Of a stretch of 34,209 bases of DNA, positions 8,044-16,903 are shown in pieces (position 1 is the first letter of the stretch; each line of letters begins with the position of its first letter). Source of the DNA: SAR86 cluster bacterium REDSEA-S09_B4 (GTDB lineage Bacteria; Pseudomonadota; Gammaproteobacteria; Magnimaribacterales; Magnimaribacteraceae); assembly GCA_001628005.1 (NCBI GenBank), contig LUQU01000047.1, positions 1 to 34,209 of the forward strand. Direction: 5' to 3'. Below the pieces are notes generated by a model, which worked only from the letters and a program-made list of their open reading frames with translations, did no database searches and was not told the DNA's origin. The position numbers and the translations under genes were made by a program.

Positions 8044-9150
8044 ATGAGTGATGCAAGAGATAAATTAACTTTAGAACAGAAGCAAGATTTCTATCGCGAC
8101 GGTTTTTTGGTACTAAAAAAAGTCATTCCCGACGAATTAGTTGAAGCTTCACTAGGTCGAATTAAAAGGGCAAAAAAAGGCGAAAATCTAGGCGGAGAAA
8201 AAGAAATGATAGATTTAGTCAATGCCTCGCCACTGACTCCTATATTGCATGAGGCTATGGGTTATTTTGATCCACCAGTGCATTGTCAGGTAGGAGTCAT
8301 GAAGCAATCCCAACCAGGAGAGCACTTTAATAGCCTTGGGTATAAGGATAAAGATATGCCTTATTACGGTGCTCAAATTCATATGGACGGTAGCCAAACG
8401 ATAAATGCACCTCAGGAGGTTCAAGAGGGGTCAGAAGAAGAAATTTATTACAGGTATATTGCCTCTGGTCCAAAAGGAGATCTAGGAAGGAGTCCAGATG
8501 TCATGGGGCATAATATGGTTCCATTATTTCAAGATCCTGAAATGACCTTGGCCTTAGGCAGCTTTACAGCCTTTGTTTTTGTCTGCCTTAATGATCAGAC
8601 AGAAGATGGCAGAGGGCAGACTAATTTATTGAAGGGGGCTCATCATGAAATGGAGAAGTTTTTTAAATGGCAGTATGAAACTAACGGACACCTAGGACCA
8701 GAAGGTCCAGATTGGCCCAGAATCAATTACGAAGCACCAAACCGTTGCGGTTTATTCTATATCCCTGACTCCGTGCAACAGAAATTTGTTGACGACTCCT
8801 CGGAATCAACTCCGGATGGTAAAAAGTGGGCTAGACCAACACCAGTTAAAATGGATAAAGGAGACGCTTGCATAGCTATGTATCACATCCCGCATTCTGG
8901 TTCACGAAATGAGAACGGAACTGAATCTAGAAAAAATATAATTTTCAGACTAAGAAACAAAAAAAGACAACCTGACAAGATGGTAAATGGAGTTTCAGAC
9001 CATCCAGATCGAGGACAAATGGGTGAATGGCTTGAATACGAAGAGGGTAATGACCCTTGGGAAAGATCCAAACAAGCTATGTGCAATATGTGGGATGAAT
9101 GGGAAGGAATGCAAGAGGTTGTAAAGGAACAGAGAGCAAAAGTTAACTAA
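8044..9150 (+). CDS. Phytanoyl-CoA dioxygenase (PhyH)-family oxygenase
   Basis: PhyH-family enzymes are Fe(II)/2-oxoglutarate hydroxylases acting on lipids and diverse small molecules. The 368-residue protein starts with the characteristic LTLEQKQDFYRDGFLVLKKV. The iron-binding H113-x-D115 lies in QIHMDGSQ, and a distal HSGSR (284-288) with R296/R302 nearby can provide the third ligand and the 2-oxoglutarate contact. The section between 125 and 270 is longer than in small PhyH proteins. It follows the ABM gene after 3 nt and precedes a small membrane protein and a desaturase, which suggests modification of a lipid or isoprenoid (inference). No export signal is seen. Confidence 0.88.
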   Translation: MSDARDKLTLEQKQDFYRDGFLVLKKVIPDELVEASLGRIKRAKKGENLGGEKEMIDLVNASPLTPILHEAMGYFDPPVHCQVGVMKQSQPGEHFNSLGYKDKDMPYYGAQIHMDGSQTINAPQEVQEGSEEEIYYRYIASGPKGDLGRSPDVMGHNMVPLFQDPEMTLALGSFTAFVFVCLNDQTEDGRGQTNLLKGAHHEMEKFFKWQYETNGHLGPEGPDWPRINYEAPNRCGLFYIPDSVQQKFVDDSSESTPDGKKWARPTPVKMDKGDACIAMYHIPHSGSRNENGTESRKNIIFRLRNKKRQPDKMVNGVSDHPDRGQMGEWLEYEEGNDPWERSKQAMCNMWDEWEGMQEVVKEQRAKVN

Positions 9151-9171
9151 ATGGTAAAATAGGTCATAAAC

Positions 9172-9378
9172 ATGAAGGTTATAACACTATTCTTTGAACA
9201 CATAACCACCTGGGGATTGGTTTGGTTTGGACTTATCTTCTGGGGAAGCATATTTAATGCAATATTCAATTATTTCTTGGGTGACAGTCACAGTTTAGCT
9301 TTTGCTTTAACAGCTTATTTATTAGGGCTCATTTTGGGCCTATTAGGTAAATACAAGGGTTGGTCATGGATCAATTAG
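9172..9378 (+). CDS. Small two-helix membrane protein
   Basis: This unrecognised 68-residue, strongly hydrophobic protein has two likely transmembrane helices, roughly residues 12-34 and 42-60, separated by a short GDSHS turn and ending in a basic, Trp-containing tail. AGGT lies upstream of the ATG. Its 3' end overlaps the start of the desaturase by 13 nt in another frame. It could be a subunit or scaffold for the membrane-embedded desaturase, which is inferred only from overlap and topology. Confidence 0.7.
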   Translation: MKVITLFFEHITTWGLVWFGLIFWGSIFNAIFNYFLGDSHSLAFALTAYLLGLILGLLGKYKGWSWIN

Positions 9379-10274
9379 CAGGAGATTCTCAAACAAATTT
9401 ATCCATTGAAGAAGAAAGGAAAGTGGCGCGTACTTTCATGGGTAGAATCGAGTGGGAAATGATAGTCGTTGGACTCGGACAATGTATTGTCTGGGTAATT
9501 ACTTGGGGTCTAGTTGTAAATGATGTAATTCCACTATGGGCTGGACTACTTATCTCAACTATTTCAACGGCTTGTTCTTACCTCCCTTCTCATGCAGGGC
9601 AGCATGGCCATCTATCAGGAAAACACAAACAACTTAACTGGCTCAATACTGTTGTTGGCCAAATATCTCTTATTCCATTAGCTCAGTCTCACCATATTCT
9701 TAAGGCTACCCACATGAAACATCATGCTCATACTAATGATCCGGAAAGAGATCCAGATTACCGCCACACACATGTTGATAACTGGTTTCAATCAGCAATA
9801 CAAATTCAAAACCAAACTGGAGAGGGTGGGCTCATTGAAGTCGTAGAGAAGCTTAGTGAAGAAGATCCTAAATTTGCAAAAACTCTAGAAACAGGGAGTC
9901 TTGTAGGTCTTGTATTTTTCTTTGCGCAAATGGCTGTTGCAGTAATTTATCCGCTAGAAACACTCTTATTGTGGTGGATACCCAGAAAAATAGCTGTGTC
10001 TTATCTTGGCATTATTTTTTCTCATGAACCTCATAAAAATTTGCCAGTAGGCCGATACAAAGATTCTCGATTTTGGTCTAATGCTATGCCTAGATATTTG
10101 AATCATTCGATGCAGATTCACGCTATGCACCACATGTACCCAAATATTTGTCATTATGATGAACCTAAAGCAATAGAAGCCTTAAAACCTTTCATGGTAG
10201 CAAGAGGCATTCCAGGTGCAGAAGAAATTCCAGAGAAAATTAAGCTAAATCCTCTAATCAGAGCTTTTTCTTAA
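9366..10274 (+). CDS. Membrane fatty-acid desaturase-family di-iron enzyme
   Basis: Integral-membrane desaturases and hydroxylases insert double bonds or hydroxyls using a di-iron centre held by three histidine boxes. All are present: HAGQHGH, HMKHHAH (followed by TNDPERDPDY) and HAMHHMYP. Hydrophobic segments precede box 1 and lie between boxes 2 and 3 (around LVGLVFFFAQMAVAVIYPL), as expected. The frame extends to a TTG at 9360, but the ATG at 9366 is the more natural start; length is then about 302 residues. It overlaps the small membrane protein and is followed directly by another. Acyl lipid, carotenoid or alkane-like substrates are all possible; the boxes alone do not decide. Confidence 0.9.
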   Translation: MDQLAGDSQTNLSIEEERKVARTFMGRIEWEMIVVGLGQCIVWVITWGLVVNDVIPLWAGLLISTISTACSYLPSHAGQHGHLSGKHKQLNWLNTVVGQISLIPLAQSHHILKATHMKHHAHTNDPERDPDYRHTHVDNWFQSAIQIQNQTGEGGLIEVVEKLSEEDPKFAKTLETGSLVGLVFFFAQMAVAVIYPLETLLLWWIPRKIAVSYLGIIFSHEPHKNLPVGRYKDSRFWSNAMPRYLNHSMQIHAMHHMYPNICHYDEPKAIEALKPFMVARGIPGAEEIPEKIKLNPLIRAFS

Positions 10275-10442
10275 TTGGATACTTTTACAGCCCTTTATCT
10301 ACTCATTCTAATTATCATCCTTTCTGCCGGTGCTGTTGATATTTATAGAAATAGAGAAGACTATAAAACTTGGCAAAGCTTTGTTTGGATTTTCCTATTA
10401 GCACTAATTCCAATAGGAGTTTTAATCTTCTATACGCCTTAA
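10275..10442 (+). CDS. Small membrane protein, TTG start
   Basis: An open frame of 55 codons begins with TTG immediately after the desaturase stop codon and ends with TAA. The product has two hydrophobic helices (about residues 5-19 and 36-52) joined by a charged loop, DIYRNREDYKTW, a clear positive-inside arrangement. There is no ATG or GTG alternative. The back-to-back junction suggests coupled translation with the desaturase. It resembles the short two-helix proteins often found next to lipid-modifying enzymes, but I cannot name a family. Confidence 0.6.
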   Translation: MDTFTALYLLILIIILSAGAVDIYRNREDYKTWQSFVWIFLLALIPIGVLIFYTP

Positions 10443-10446
10443 ACCG

Positions 10447-10469
10447 AATAAATAAGCTAATTATTTATT
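10447..10469. terminator. AT-only inverted repeat between convergent genes
   Basis: AATAAATAA and TTATTTATT form a 9-bp perfect inverted repeat with a 5-nt loop, spanning the stop codon of the MDR reductase and lying just after the small membrane protein. Its position between convergent genes suits a bidirectional terminator, but the stem has only A-T pairs and no strong T-tract follows, so it may be weak or chance. Confidence 0.3.
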
Positions 10470-11588
10470 AGGGTTGATTAAGTATTTTTCTCCAGTGGCT
10501 TGCTTGGCATACACCTCTATGTTCTCAGGTTGTAAAACTTCAGCCAGAGAAATTTCCTTGGTGTAGTGGCTTGCAAAAGTAGTTTTAATCTCATCAGCTA
10601 CTTTTTGCTTAAGTTCTTCAAACCTTTCGGGTCCCACACGTCCAATGAAAGGGGTTAAAAGCCAACCTCCCAAACTCCACGAGAATCCAAACGCTCTGTT
10701 TAGAGTAGTAGGGGACCGGTCCAGACCACCGTAAATGTAGACTTGCTTAAAGGTATTTGATCCGTATCGATTGTATTCCGTTGCCGTTTGGTTCGCTGCT
10801 ACTTCCATGGCAGTAAGGATTTGTCCTGCAAGTTTTCCTCCGCCGGTTGCATCAAAACCAATGGTTGCCCCAGTTTCAACTAACGCCTTTACTAAATCTT
10901 GCATAAAGGTTTCCTTGCTTGAATTGCATACATACTTAGCACCTAGACCAGTAAGCATGGTTACATGCTCTTCTTTACGAACTATATTCACTAAGGGGAC
11001 ATCCTCGTCTAGGCATATCTTTATCAACATTTGACCTAAGTTAGAGGCTGCAGCGGTATGGACAAGACCAGAATGGTTTTCCAATCTCATGGTTTCTACC
11101 ATCCCAAGTGCGGTCAGTGGGTTAACAAAGCAAGATGCACTTTCTGCTGAAGTTACGCCTTCATTCATCACGAAACAAGACGCTGCGTTTACGCAACGGT
11201 ATTGTGAATACATTGAACCGCCGGCAACACCGACTGTTTTCCCGACTAGATCTTCTAACTCACTACTACCGGCTTTAACGACCACACCTCCGCCTTCATT
11301 ACCCACAGGAAGGGATTGATCTAATCGTGTATCTAACATCCTTAAAAGGCCTTCAGGTATATCCATAGTAACCACAGCTGCTTCACCTTCTCCAGAAACG
11401 GACATGGAGGATACATCGGCTGGGCCTATTAAAAGCCCTAAGTCAGAAGGGTTTATAGGTGAAGCTTCAATTTTTATTAGAACTTCATCTTCTTTAGGTT
11501 CAGGGATTTCAGTACTTTCTATGTAAATTAATAACTTACCCTCTTTAGTTACCTCAGATCTAATTTGTTTTGAAATATTTTCACTCAT
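10461..11588 (-). CDS. MDR-superfamily quinone oxidoreductase-like dehydrogenase
   Basis: This zinc-independent medium-chain dehydrogenase/reductase has 375 residues. The N-terminal GroES-like domain shows IKIEASPINPSDLG and GNEGGGVV; the Rossmann domain has HTAAASNLGQMLIKI, a variant of the usual AxxGxxG dinucleotide motif, and later FDATGGG. The structural-zinc Cys cluster of alcohol dehydrogenases is absent, as in quinone-reductase-like members. It probably reduces or oxidises a carbonyl or quinone with NAD(P)H. It is the last gene of the minus-strand run led by nrdA and lies 11 nt after the rhodanese gene. The start at 11588 is preceded by AAGGAG. Confidence 0.85.
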   Translation of the reverse strand: MSENISKQIRSEVTKEGKLLIYIESTEIPEPKEDEVLIKIEASPINPSDLGLLIGPADVSSMSVSGEGEAAVVTMDIPEGLLRMLDTRLDQSLPVGNEGGGVVVKAGSSELEDLVGKTVGVAGGSMYSQYRCVNAASCFVMNEGVTSAESASCFVNPLTALGMVETMRLENHSGLVHTAAASNLGQMLIKICLDEDVPLVNIVRKEEHVTMLTGLGAKYVCNSSKETFMQDLVKALVETGATIGFDATGGGKLAGQILTAMEVAANQTATEYNRYGSNTFKQVYIYGGLDRSPTTLNRAFGFSWSLGGWLLTPFIGRVGPERFEELKQKVADEIKTTFASHYTKEISLAEVLQPENIEVYAKQATGEKYLINPNK

Positions 11589-11599
11589 TTTTTTCTCCT

Positions 11600-11971
11600 T
11601 TATTTTGAAATGGGAAATTCGTTTCCGGCCCAGCTACTGAATCCTCCGCTCATGGAATAAACATTCTTATATCCCATTTTCTTTAGACTTTCAGCAGCTA
11701 ATGCCGACCTAAAACCACCCTGACAGTAAAGTATTAATTCCATTTCCCTATTTTTGGCCACAGATTCTATGTCTCTTTCGATTATCCCTTTACCTAAGTG
11801 TATCGCTGTTGGGATTCTGCCTAAATCCCATTCATTATCTTCCCTAACGTCAATCAGATTTACGTTGTCTCCTTTATCCAGTCTGCCCTTTATTTGGTAT
11901 ACATCCACCTCAGGGATGTCTTTCAGAGCTTCTTCAACGAGACCTAGGAATCCTTTAGCGTGATCTTTCAT
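11600..11971 (-). CDS. Rhodanese-like domain protein
   Basis: Rhodaneses transfer sulfane sulfur through a persulfide on an active-site Cys. The 123-residue single-domain protein has LIDVREDNEWDLGRIPTAIHLG (split at residues 39-60), the active-site loop beginning at C83 (CQGGFRSA) and the closing YSMSGGFSSW. The six-residue loop after Cys (QGGFRS) fits a catalytically competent member. It lies 11 nt upstream of the MDR gene and 53 nt downstream of the GDPD gene on the same strand. Its physiological acceptor is unknown. Confidence 0.9.
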   Translation of the reverse strand: MKDHAKGFLGLVEEALKDIPEVDVYQIKGRLDKGDNVNLIDVREDNEWDLGRIPTAIHLGKGIIERDIESVAKNREMELILYCQGGFRSALAAESLKKMGYKNVYSMSGGFSSWAGNEFPISK

Positions 11972-12024
11972 AATTCTGTGACTATAAAGGTCTAGGCTTT
12001 AGTTATAAATACTTTTTTTATCTT

Positions 12025-12750
12025 TTACAAAGCCGATCTAATTAGCTGGGGTACGTTTGTTGTTATCGAAGATAAACCCAACTCTTTATAAGTTTTAGCC
12101 TCTTCAATGTCGTCCACGGTCCACACATGAACTTTTTTGTTTGCTTTTAGGATAGGAGCGACGAAAGTATGTGAGAGCTTAGAATGATTTTCAGCGCCAA
12201 CACCATCCAGTTTGAACTCCGTAAGTCTTTGGAGTACTTCTTCATTCGAGATTTCCTTTGGACCGCTAAACGCAATGAGCAGATTGACGTTAAGAGATTC
12301 CCTGGATCGCTTTACTTGTTTAACAACTTCCTGATGAAATGAGATAACCGTAATGCAATTGCTCTCTACCTTACTTTTTTGGATATCTTCAATAAGAGGT
12401 TCGATGGATTCAGTGCCCGTTTTGATTTCTATGAAAATCTTTTTATCCTCTGGTACCTCTTCTAGAACTTCTTCTAAAGTAGGAATGGTCTCACCTTTCC
12501 ATTGCTTACCCTTCCACAGCCCAACGTCCAGAGACTTTAATTCTTTCAGAGTATTTTCTTTAATGACTAGTTCTTGGCCAGCTGTTCTAAGTGTATTTTT
12601 ATCGTGCATGCACACGAGCTTTTGGTCTTTAGTCAATCTGACATCAACCTCAATACCATCAGCGCTTTGCTGAAAGGCTAGACGATTCGCGGCTAAAGTA
12701 TTTTCTGGTGCTTCTGAGGATGCGCCTCTGTGTCCTATGACCTCAACCAT
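12025..12750 (-). CDS. Glycerophosphodiester phosphodiesterase
   Basis: GDPD enzymes cleave glycerophosphodiesters from lipid headgroups to glycerol-3-phosphate and an alcohol. The 241-residue protein has the family motifs near the N-terminus: IGHRGAS with H7 and R8, ENT at 16-18, EVD at 34-36 as metal ligands, and MHD at 48-50. It ends with the TIM-barrel HVWTVDD segment. There is no signal peptide, so it is a cytosolic UgpQ-like form. Its ATG overlaps the nrdB stop by one nucleotide, so it is translated from the nrdAB message. Glycerol-3-phosphate from this enzyme would join the pool fed by GlpK nearby (inference). Confidence 0.92.
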   Translation of the reverse strand: MVEVIGHRGASSEAPENTLAANRLAFQQSADGIEVDVRLTKDQKLVCMHDKNTLRTAGQELVIKENTLKELKSLDVGLWKGKQWKGETIPTLEEVLEEVPEDKKIFIEIKTGTESIEPLIEDIQKSKVESNCITVISFHQEVVKQVKRSRESLNVNLLIAFSGPKEISNEEVLQRLTEFKLDGVGAENHSKLSHTFVAPILKANKKVHVWTVDDIEEAKTYKELGLSSITTNVPQLIRSAL

Positions 12751-13955
12751 TAATCCCAGTTGAGTGCGCCTCCCGTTTGATACTCGATCACACGTGTTTC
12801 AAAGAAATTCTTCTCTTTCCTGAGGTCCATTATTTCAGACATCCAAGGGAAAGGGTTCTCTGCTTTAGGGAATTCTTCCGGTAACCCTAGTTGGACCAAT
12901 CTTCTGTTGGCTATGTAGTTCAAATACTCTTCCATCATGCTGGCGTTCATACCCAAAACCCCTCTAGGCATTGTGTCCCTGGCATATTCAATTTCTAACT
13001 CCATGCCTTGCAGAATCATTCCTGCTGCTTGGTCTTGCATCTCTTCATCCCATAAATGCGGATTCTCTAATTTAATTTGGTTGATCATGTCTATGCCAAA
13101 ATTTAAATGCATGGACTCATCCCTGAGAATATATTGAAACTGTTCTGATGTACCAGTCATTTTATTTCTTCTTCCCATGGAGAGAATTTGAGTAAAGCCA
13201 CAGTAGAAGAAAATACCTTCAAGCACACAATAAAAGGCTATCAAGTTCCTTAAAAGTTTTTTGTCTTGTTCTGCTTCCCCCGTTTCAAAGTTGGGATCGT
13301 CTAGTTCTTTAGTAAAGTCCAGAGCCCACGAAGCTTTTCTTGCCACCGAAGGAACTTCTCTGTACATATTAAAAAGTTCTGCTTCATCCATTCCCAGTGA
13401 TTGAATGACATATTGATAGGCATGCGTGTGTATTGCTTCTTCGAAGCTTTGTCGCAATAGGTACTGTCTACATTCAGGGTTTGTTATATGTCTGTATATA
13501 GAAAGAACTAGATTATTTGCTACTAAAGAATCAGCAGTTGAGAAGAAACCTAGGCTTCTCATAACTATTTTTCTCTCGTCTTCTGATAACCCGTCTTCGT
13601 TTTTCCATAAAGCGACATCAGGAGTCATGTTAATTTCCTGGGGCATCCAATGATTAGCACACCCATCTAAATATTTTTGCCACGCCCAATCGTACTTGAA
13701 GGGTACCAATTGATTTACGTCCGCTCTGCAGTTGATCATGGCCTTTTGGTCTACGTCCACTCTTGATCCCATTCCTTCTAGAGCTTCTTCTCCGGTTTGT
13801 TTATCAAAATCCGCTACTGCTTTTTTTGCTCTTTCCAATCTGTCAGAAAGGCTTCCTGTCTGGAGAGCTACCTTTGGCTGTTCAACCTGCTTTGCTTGCG
13901 TTTCCGCTTTTACAGGCTTTGCTTCTTTTTCTTCTAATTCTTCCCAACTTAACAT
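12750..13955 (-). CDS. nrdB: Ribonucleotide reductase class Ia, small subunit R2
   Basis: NrdB carries the di-iron centre and tyrosyl radical needed by NrdA to make deoxynucleotides. The 401-residue sequence has the full set by alignment of motifs: D142 (TADSL), E173 and H176 ([10 protein letters not shown]), radical Tyr Y180 in the same motif, E246 (VLEGIFF), and E280 with H283 ([10 protein letters not shown]). The C-terminal tail ends in GGALNWD, the part that docks on NrdA. The first ~60 residues are an extension rich in Glu and Lys. GGGGG precedes the ATG. The gene lies 18 nt after nrdA and overlaps the GDPD start by one base. It is a tyrosyl-radical, not a Phe-substituted, form. Confidence 0.97.
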   Translation of the reverse strand: MLSWEELEEKEAKPVKAETQAKQVEQPKVALQTGSLSDRLERAKKAVADFDKQTGEEALEGMGSRVDVDQKAMINCRADVNQLVPFKYDWAWQKYLDGCANHWMPQEINMTPDVALWKNEDGLSEDERKIVMRSLGFFSTADSLVANNLVLSIYRHITNPECRQYLLRQSFEEAIHTHAYQYVIQSLGMDEAELFNMYREVPSVARKASWALDFTKELDDPNFETGEAEQDKKLLRNLIAFYCVLEGIFFYCGFTQILSMGRRNKMTGTSEQFQYILRDESMHLNFGIDMINQIKLENPHLWDEEMQDQAAGMILQGMELEIEYARDTMPRGVLGMNASMMEEYLNYIANRRLVQLGLPEEFPKAENPFPWMSEIMDLRKEKNFFETRVIEYQTGGALNWD

Positions 13956-13973
13956 AATTCCCCCTATTTCTAT

Positions 13974-16832
13974 TTATTGGCAGGCCTCACAGTCTGGATC
14001 CAGGACAGAGCAAGCATCTGGTGCTTCTCCGGTCATGGGCTCCTGTGAAGCTGAAACCGCATTTAATTCACCAGTTGCTATGGTAGATTTTTCAGTTGTC
14101 GTAGCTCCTCTAGACCTCAAATAGTAGGTCGTTTTTAAACCTCTTAACCAGGCCATCCTGTACATAACATCTAATTTCTTACCGTTTGGTTCATCTATAT
14201 AAAGATTCAGTGACTGACTTTGATCTATCCATTTTTGTCTTCGACTCGCAGCATCAACTAACCATTTGGGTTCAACTTCAAATGCAGTGGCATAGACTGA
14301 TTTAATTTGCTCCGGGACTCTAGACACTTCTTTAACGCTTCCGTCGTAGTATTTAAGATCATTTACCATGACGGAATCCCACAAACCTTCTTCCTTGAGA
14401 GCATTGACCAAATGTAAATTGGTTACGGTAAATTCACCTGAAAGATTAGATTTAACGTAAAGGTTTTGATAAGTGGGTTCTATTGATTGTGAGACACCGG
14501 TTATGTTGGCTATGGTAGCTGTTGGCGCTATTGCCATAACATTGGAGTTTCTCATTCCTTGGCTTAAAACCAACTCCCTTAAAGAGTCCCAATCCAAAGA
14601 AGTGCTTTGGTCAACTTCTGCATAGCTATCTCCTCGATTTTCTTTCAAATAGGCTACGGAATCTATCGGCAGAACCCCCTTGCTCCAGAGAGAACCTTCA
14701 TAAGACGAATAGGTTCCTCTTTCTTTAGCTAGATTGCTTGAAGCCTTTATTGCGTAGTAGCTCACAGCCTCCATTGACCGGTCTGCGAATTCTACTGCTT
14801 CATCTGAAGCATAAGGAACCTTCAGCATGTATAGAGAGTCATGAAAACCCATAATTCCTAAACCAATTGGTCTATGCTTCATATTAGAATTTTCTGCAGC
14901 TCCCACGGCGTAGTAGTTGATATTGATCACGTTGTCTAACATCCTAATTGCAGTGTTTATCGTCTGTTCCAGTTTCTCTTGATCCAGTTTTCCATCTTTT
15001 AGGTGGTGCGTAAGATTTACGGAACCAAGGTTACAGACGGCTATTTCTTCTTGGCTTGTATTCAGAGTTATCTCTGTACATAGGTTAGAAGAATGCACCA
15101 CACCCGTGTGCTGTTGAGGTGATCTTAAGTTACAAGCATCTTTGAAGGTCACCCATGGATGTCCTGTCTCAAAAAGCATAGAGAGCATTTTTTTCCATAG
15201 TTCGCCTGCATCAACTTTCTTAAAGAACTCAATTTCTCCACTTTGAGTTAAGCTTTCATAATGCTCGTACCTTTCCTCAAAAGCTTTTCCAAACAGATCG
15301 TGTAAGTCTGGGGTGTCATTAGGAGAAAAGAGAGTCCAAGGTTTTCCTTCGAATACTCTTTTCATAAATAAGTCCGGCACCCAGTTAGCCGTATTCATGT
15401 CGTGGGTCCTTCTTCTGTCATCACCGGTATTCTTTCTCAACTCTAAAAATTCTTCGATGTCTACGTGCCAAGTCTCGAGGTATGAGCAAACCGCGCCCTT
15501 TCTTTTTCCGCCTTGATTAACTGCCACCGCTGTGTCATTTACCACTTTAAGGAAAGGAACCACTCCTTGAGATTTACCATTAGTTCCTTTAATGTGTGAG
15601 CCTAATCCTCGCACGGGCGTCCAATCGTTACCTAGTCCGCCTGCCCATTTAGAAAGCATTGCGTTATCTTGTATGGCCCCATAAATACCGTGCAGGTCAT
15701 CAGGTACCGTTGTTAGGTAACAGGAAGAAAGTTGCGAGTGTATTGTTCCTGAGTTGAATAGAGTAGGGGTAGAGCTCATGTAGTCGAAGGAAGATAATAG
15801 GTTGTAGAATTCTATTGCCTTTTCTTCTCTGTTTTCCTCATTTATAGACAGCCCCATAGCTACTCTCATAAAGAATACTTGTGGCAGTTCATACCTAACG
15901 TTCTCTTTATGTATAAAGTATCTATCGTATAAAGTTTGTAGGCCCAGGTAAGTGAAGTTTCTATCTCTCTCTGGTTTAAGGGCTGCTCCTAATTTTTTGA
16001 TATCCATATTTAGGAGTTCCGGGTTTACTATTTCATTCTCTATCCCTTTTCGTATAAATGTTTCTAATACTTCGGGGTAGAGCTTTTCCATTTCTTCTTG
16101 GGTGGCTTCTCCTTTTACCTCTAAAAAAGTAAGGGCCTCTGTTCTCAGGTTATCGAGCAAGATTCTTGCTGTAACAAAAGTGTAGTTGGGTTCCTTTTCT
16201 ACTAGGGTCCTGGCAGTCATAACAAGAGAGGTACGAACGTCTTCCATTGTTACACCGTCATAGAGGTTCTTCTTTGCTTCTTCTATTATTTCTTCTGCTG
16301 AGACATCTTTAAGTCCATCACAGGCTTCCTCAACAATTGTGTTAATTCTTCGGATATCCAAAGTTGCTTCGGTACCATCATCAAGAATTACCTTTATGCC
16401 TAGTTCTGCTTGTTGTGGTTCTTCTTCCGCTGTCTCTTCTTTTCTTACCCTTGTTCTTTCCTCTCTGTAAAGAACATAAGATCTAGCAACTGTTCTTTCT
16501 TCTGAGCGCATGAGTTCAAGTTCTACTTGGTCTTGTATTTCTTCTATGTGCAATGTTCCTCCGGAAGGCATTCTTCTGGAGAAAGTCATTGTTACTGCAT
16601 TTGCAAGTTCGTTGACTTTATTATGTATTCTGGTTGAGGCAGCAGCTGCCCCGCCTTCCACCGCAAGGAAAGCTTTTGTTATGGCTATTCCTATTTTTTC
16701 CTGGTCGTAAGGTACAACCGATCCATTTCTTTTGATTACTCTCATTTGTCCTGGAGTTATAGCTGCGGTTTCTTTTTCCCTTTCGGGTGTCTTTGTTTGC
16801 TCTGTTGGCTGTGTTTCTCTTAAATTTTCCAT
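13974..16832 (-). CDS. nrdA: Ribonucleotide reductase class Ia, large subunit R1
   Basis: NrdA holds the catalytic and allosteric sites for reduction of NDPs to dNDPs. The 952-residue protein is longer than the E. coli type because it carries two ATP-cone regions, about 30-120 (VIKRNGSVVPYDQEKI) and about 146-235, as in Pseudomonas NrdA. Active-site residues are visible: C371 in SSCYLTT, the NLCTE set N583/C585/E587, C600 in VCNLGSVNL, the radical-path TYYLRSRG tyrosines, and the C-terminal CEAC pair that is re-reduced by thioredoxin or glutaredoxin. The ATG at 16832 is used. The upstream region carries NrdR and DnaA boxes, and nrdB follows after 18 nt. Confidence 0.97.
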   Translation of the reverse strand: MENLRETQPTEQTKTPEREKETAAITPGQMRVIKRNGSVVPYDQEKIGIAITKAFLAVEGGAAAASTRIHNKVNELANAVTMTFSRRMPSGGTLHIEEIQDQVELELMRSEERTVARSYVLYREERTRVRKEETAEEEPQQAELGIKVILDDGTEATLDIRRINTIVEEACDGLKDVSAEEIIEEAKKNLYDGVTMEDVRTSLVMTARTLVEKEPNYTFVTARILLDNLRTEALTFLEVKGEATQEEMEKLYPEVLETFIRKGIENEIVNPELLNMDIKKLGAALKPERDRNFTYLGLQTLYDRYFIHKENVRYELPQVFFMRVAMGLSINEENREEKAIEFYNLLSSFDYMSSTPTLFNSGTIHSQLSSCYLTTVPDDLHGIYGAIQDNAMLSKWAGGLGNDWTPVRGLGSHIKGTNGKSQGVVPFLKVVNDTAVAVNQGGKRKGAVCSYLETWHVDIEEFLELRKNTGDDRRRTHDMNTANWVPDLFMKRVFEGKPWTLFSPNDTPDLHDLFGKAFEERYEHYESLTQSGEIEFFKKVDAGELWKKMLSMLFETGHPWVTFKDACNLRSPQQHTGVVHSSNLCTEITLNTSQEEIAVCNLGSVNLTHHLKDGKLDQEKLEQTINTAIRMLDNVININYYAVGAAENSNMKHRPIGLGIMGFHDSLYMLKVPYASDEAVEFADRSMEAVSYYAIKASSNLAKERGTYSSYEGSLWSKGVLPIDSVAYLKENRGDSYAEVDQSTSLDWDSLRELVLSQGMRNSNVMAIAPTATIANITGVSQSIEPTYQNLYVKSNLSGEFTVTNLHLVNALKEEGLWDSVMVNDLKYYDGSVKEVSRVPEQIKSVYATAFEVEPKWLVDAASRRQKWIDQSQSLNLYIDEPNGKKLDVMYRMAWLRGLKTTYYLRSRGATTTEKSTIATGELNAVSASQEPMTGEAPDACSVLDPDCEACQ

Positions 16833-16871
16833 TTTTTTGGCGCTCTTCGCTCGTATCTTTATTTTACTAAA

Positions 16872-16887
16872 AATCTATATATAGTGG
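16872..16887. promoter_or_regulatory. NrdR box (nrdA-proximal)
   Basis: AATCTATATATAGTGG matches the 16-bp NrdR consensus ACACwATATATwGTGT at 13 of 16 positions, including the whole AT core. It lies 40 bp upstream of the nrdA start. NrdR is the ATP/dATP-sensing repressor of ribonucleotide reductase operons. Confidence 0.72.
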
Positions 16888-16903
16888 TATTTTCTCCCCA
16901 GAG

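Noticed and set aside
11995-12034. GGCTTT/AAAGCC inverted repeat after the GDPD gene
   Set aside because: Six base pairs separated by nearly 30 nt is weak evidence for a terminator.
13732-14124. Plus-strand open frame spanning the nrdB-nrdA junction
   Set aside because: It is antisense to the nrdB N-terminus and nrdA C-terminus, both well defined by family motifs.
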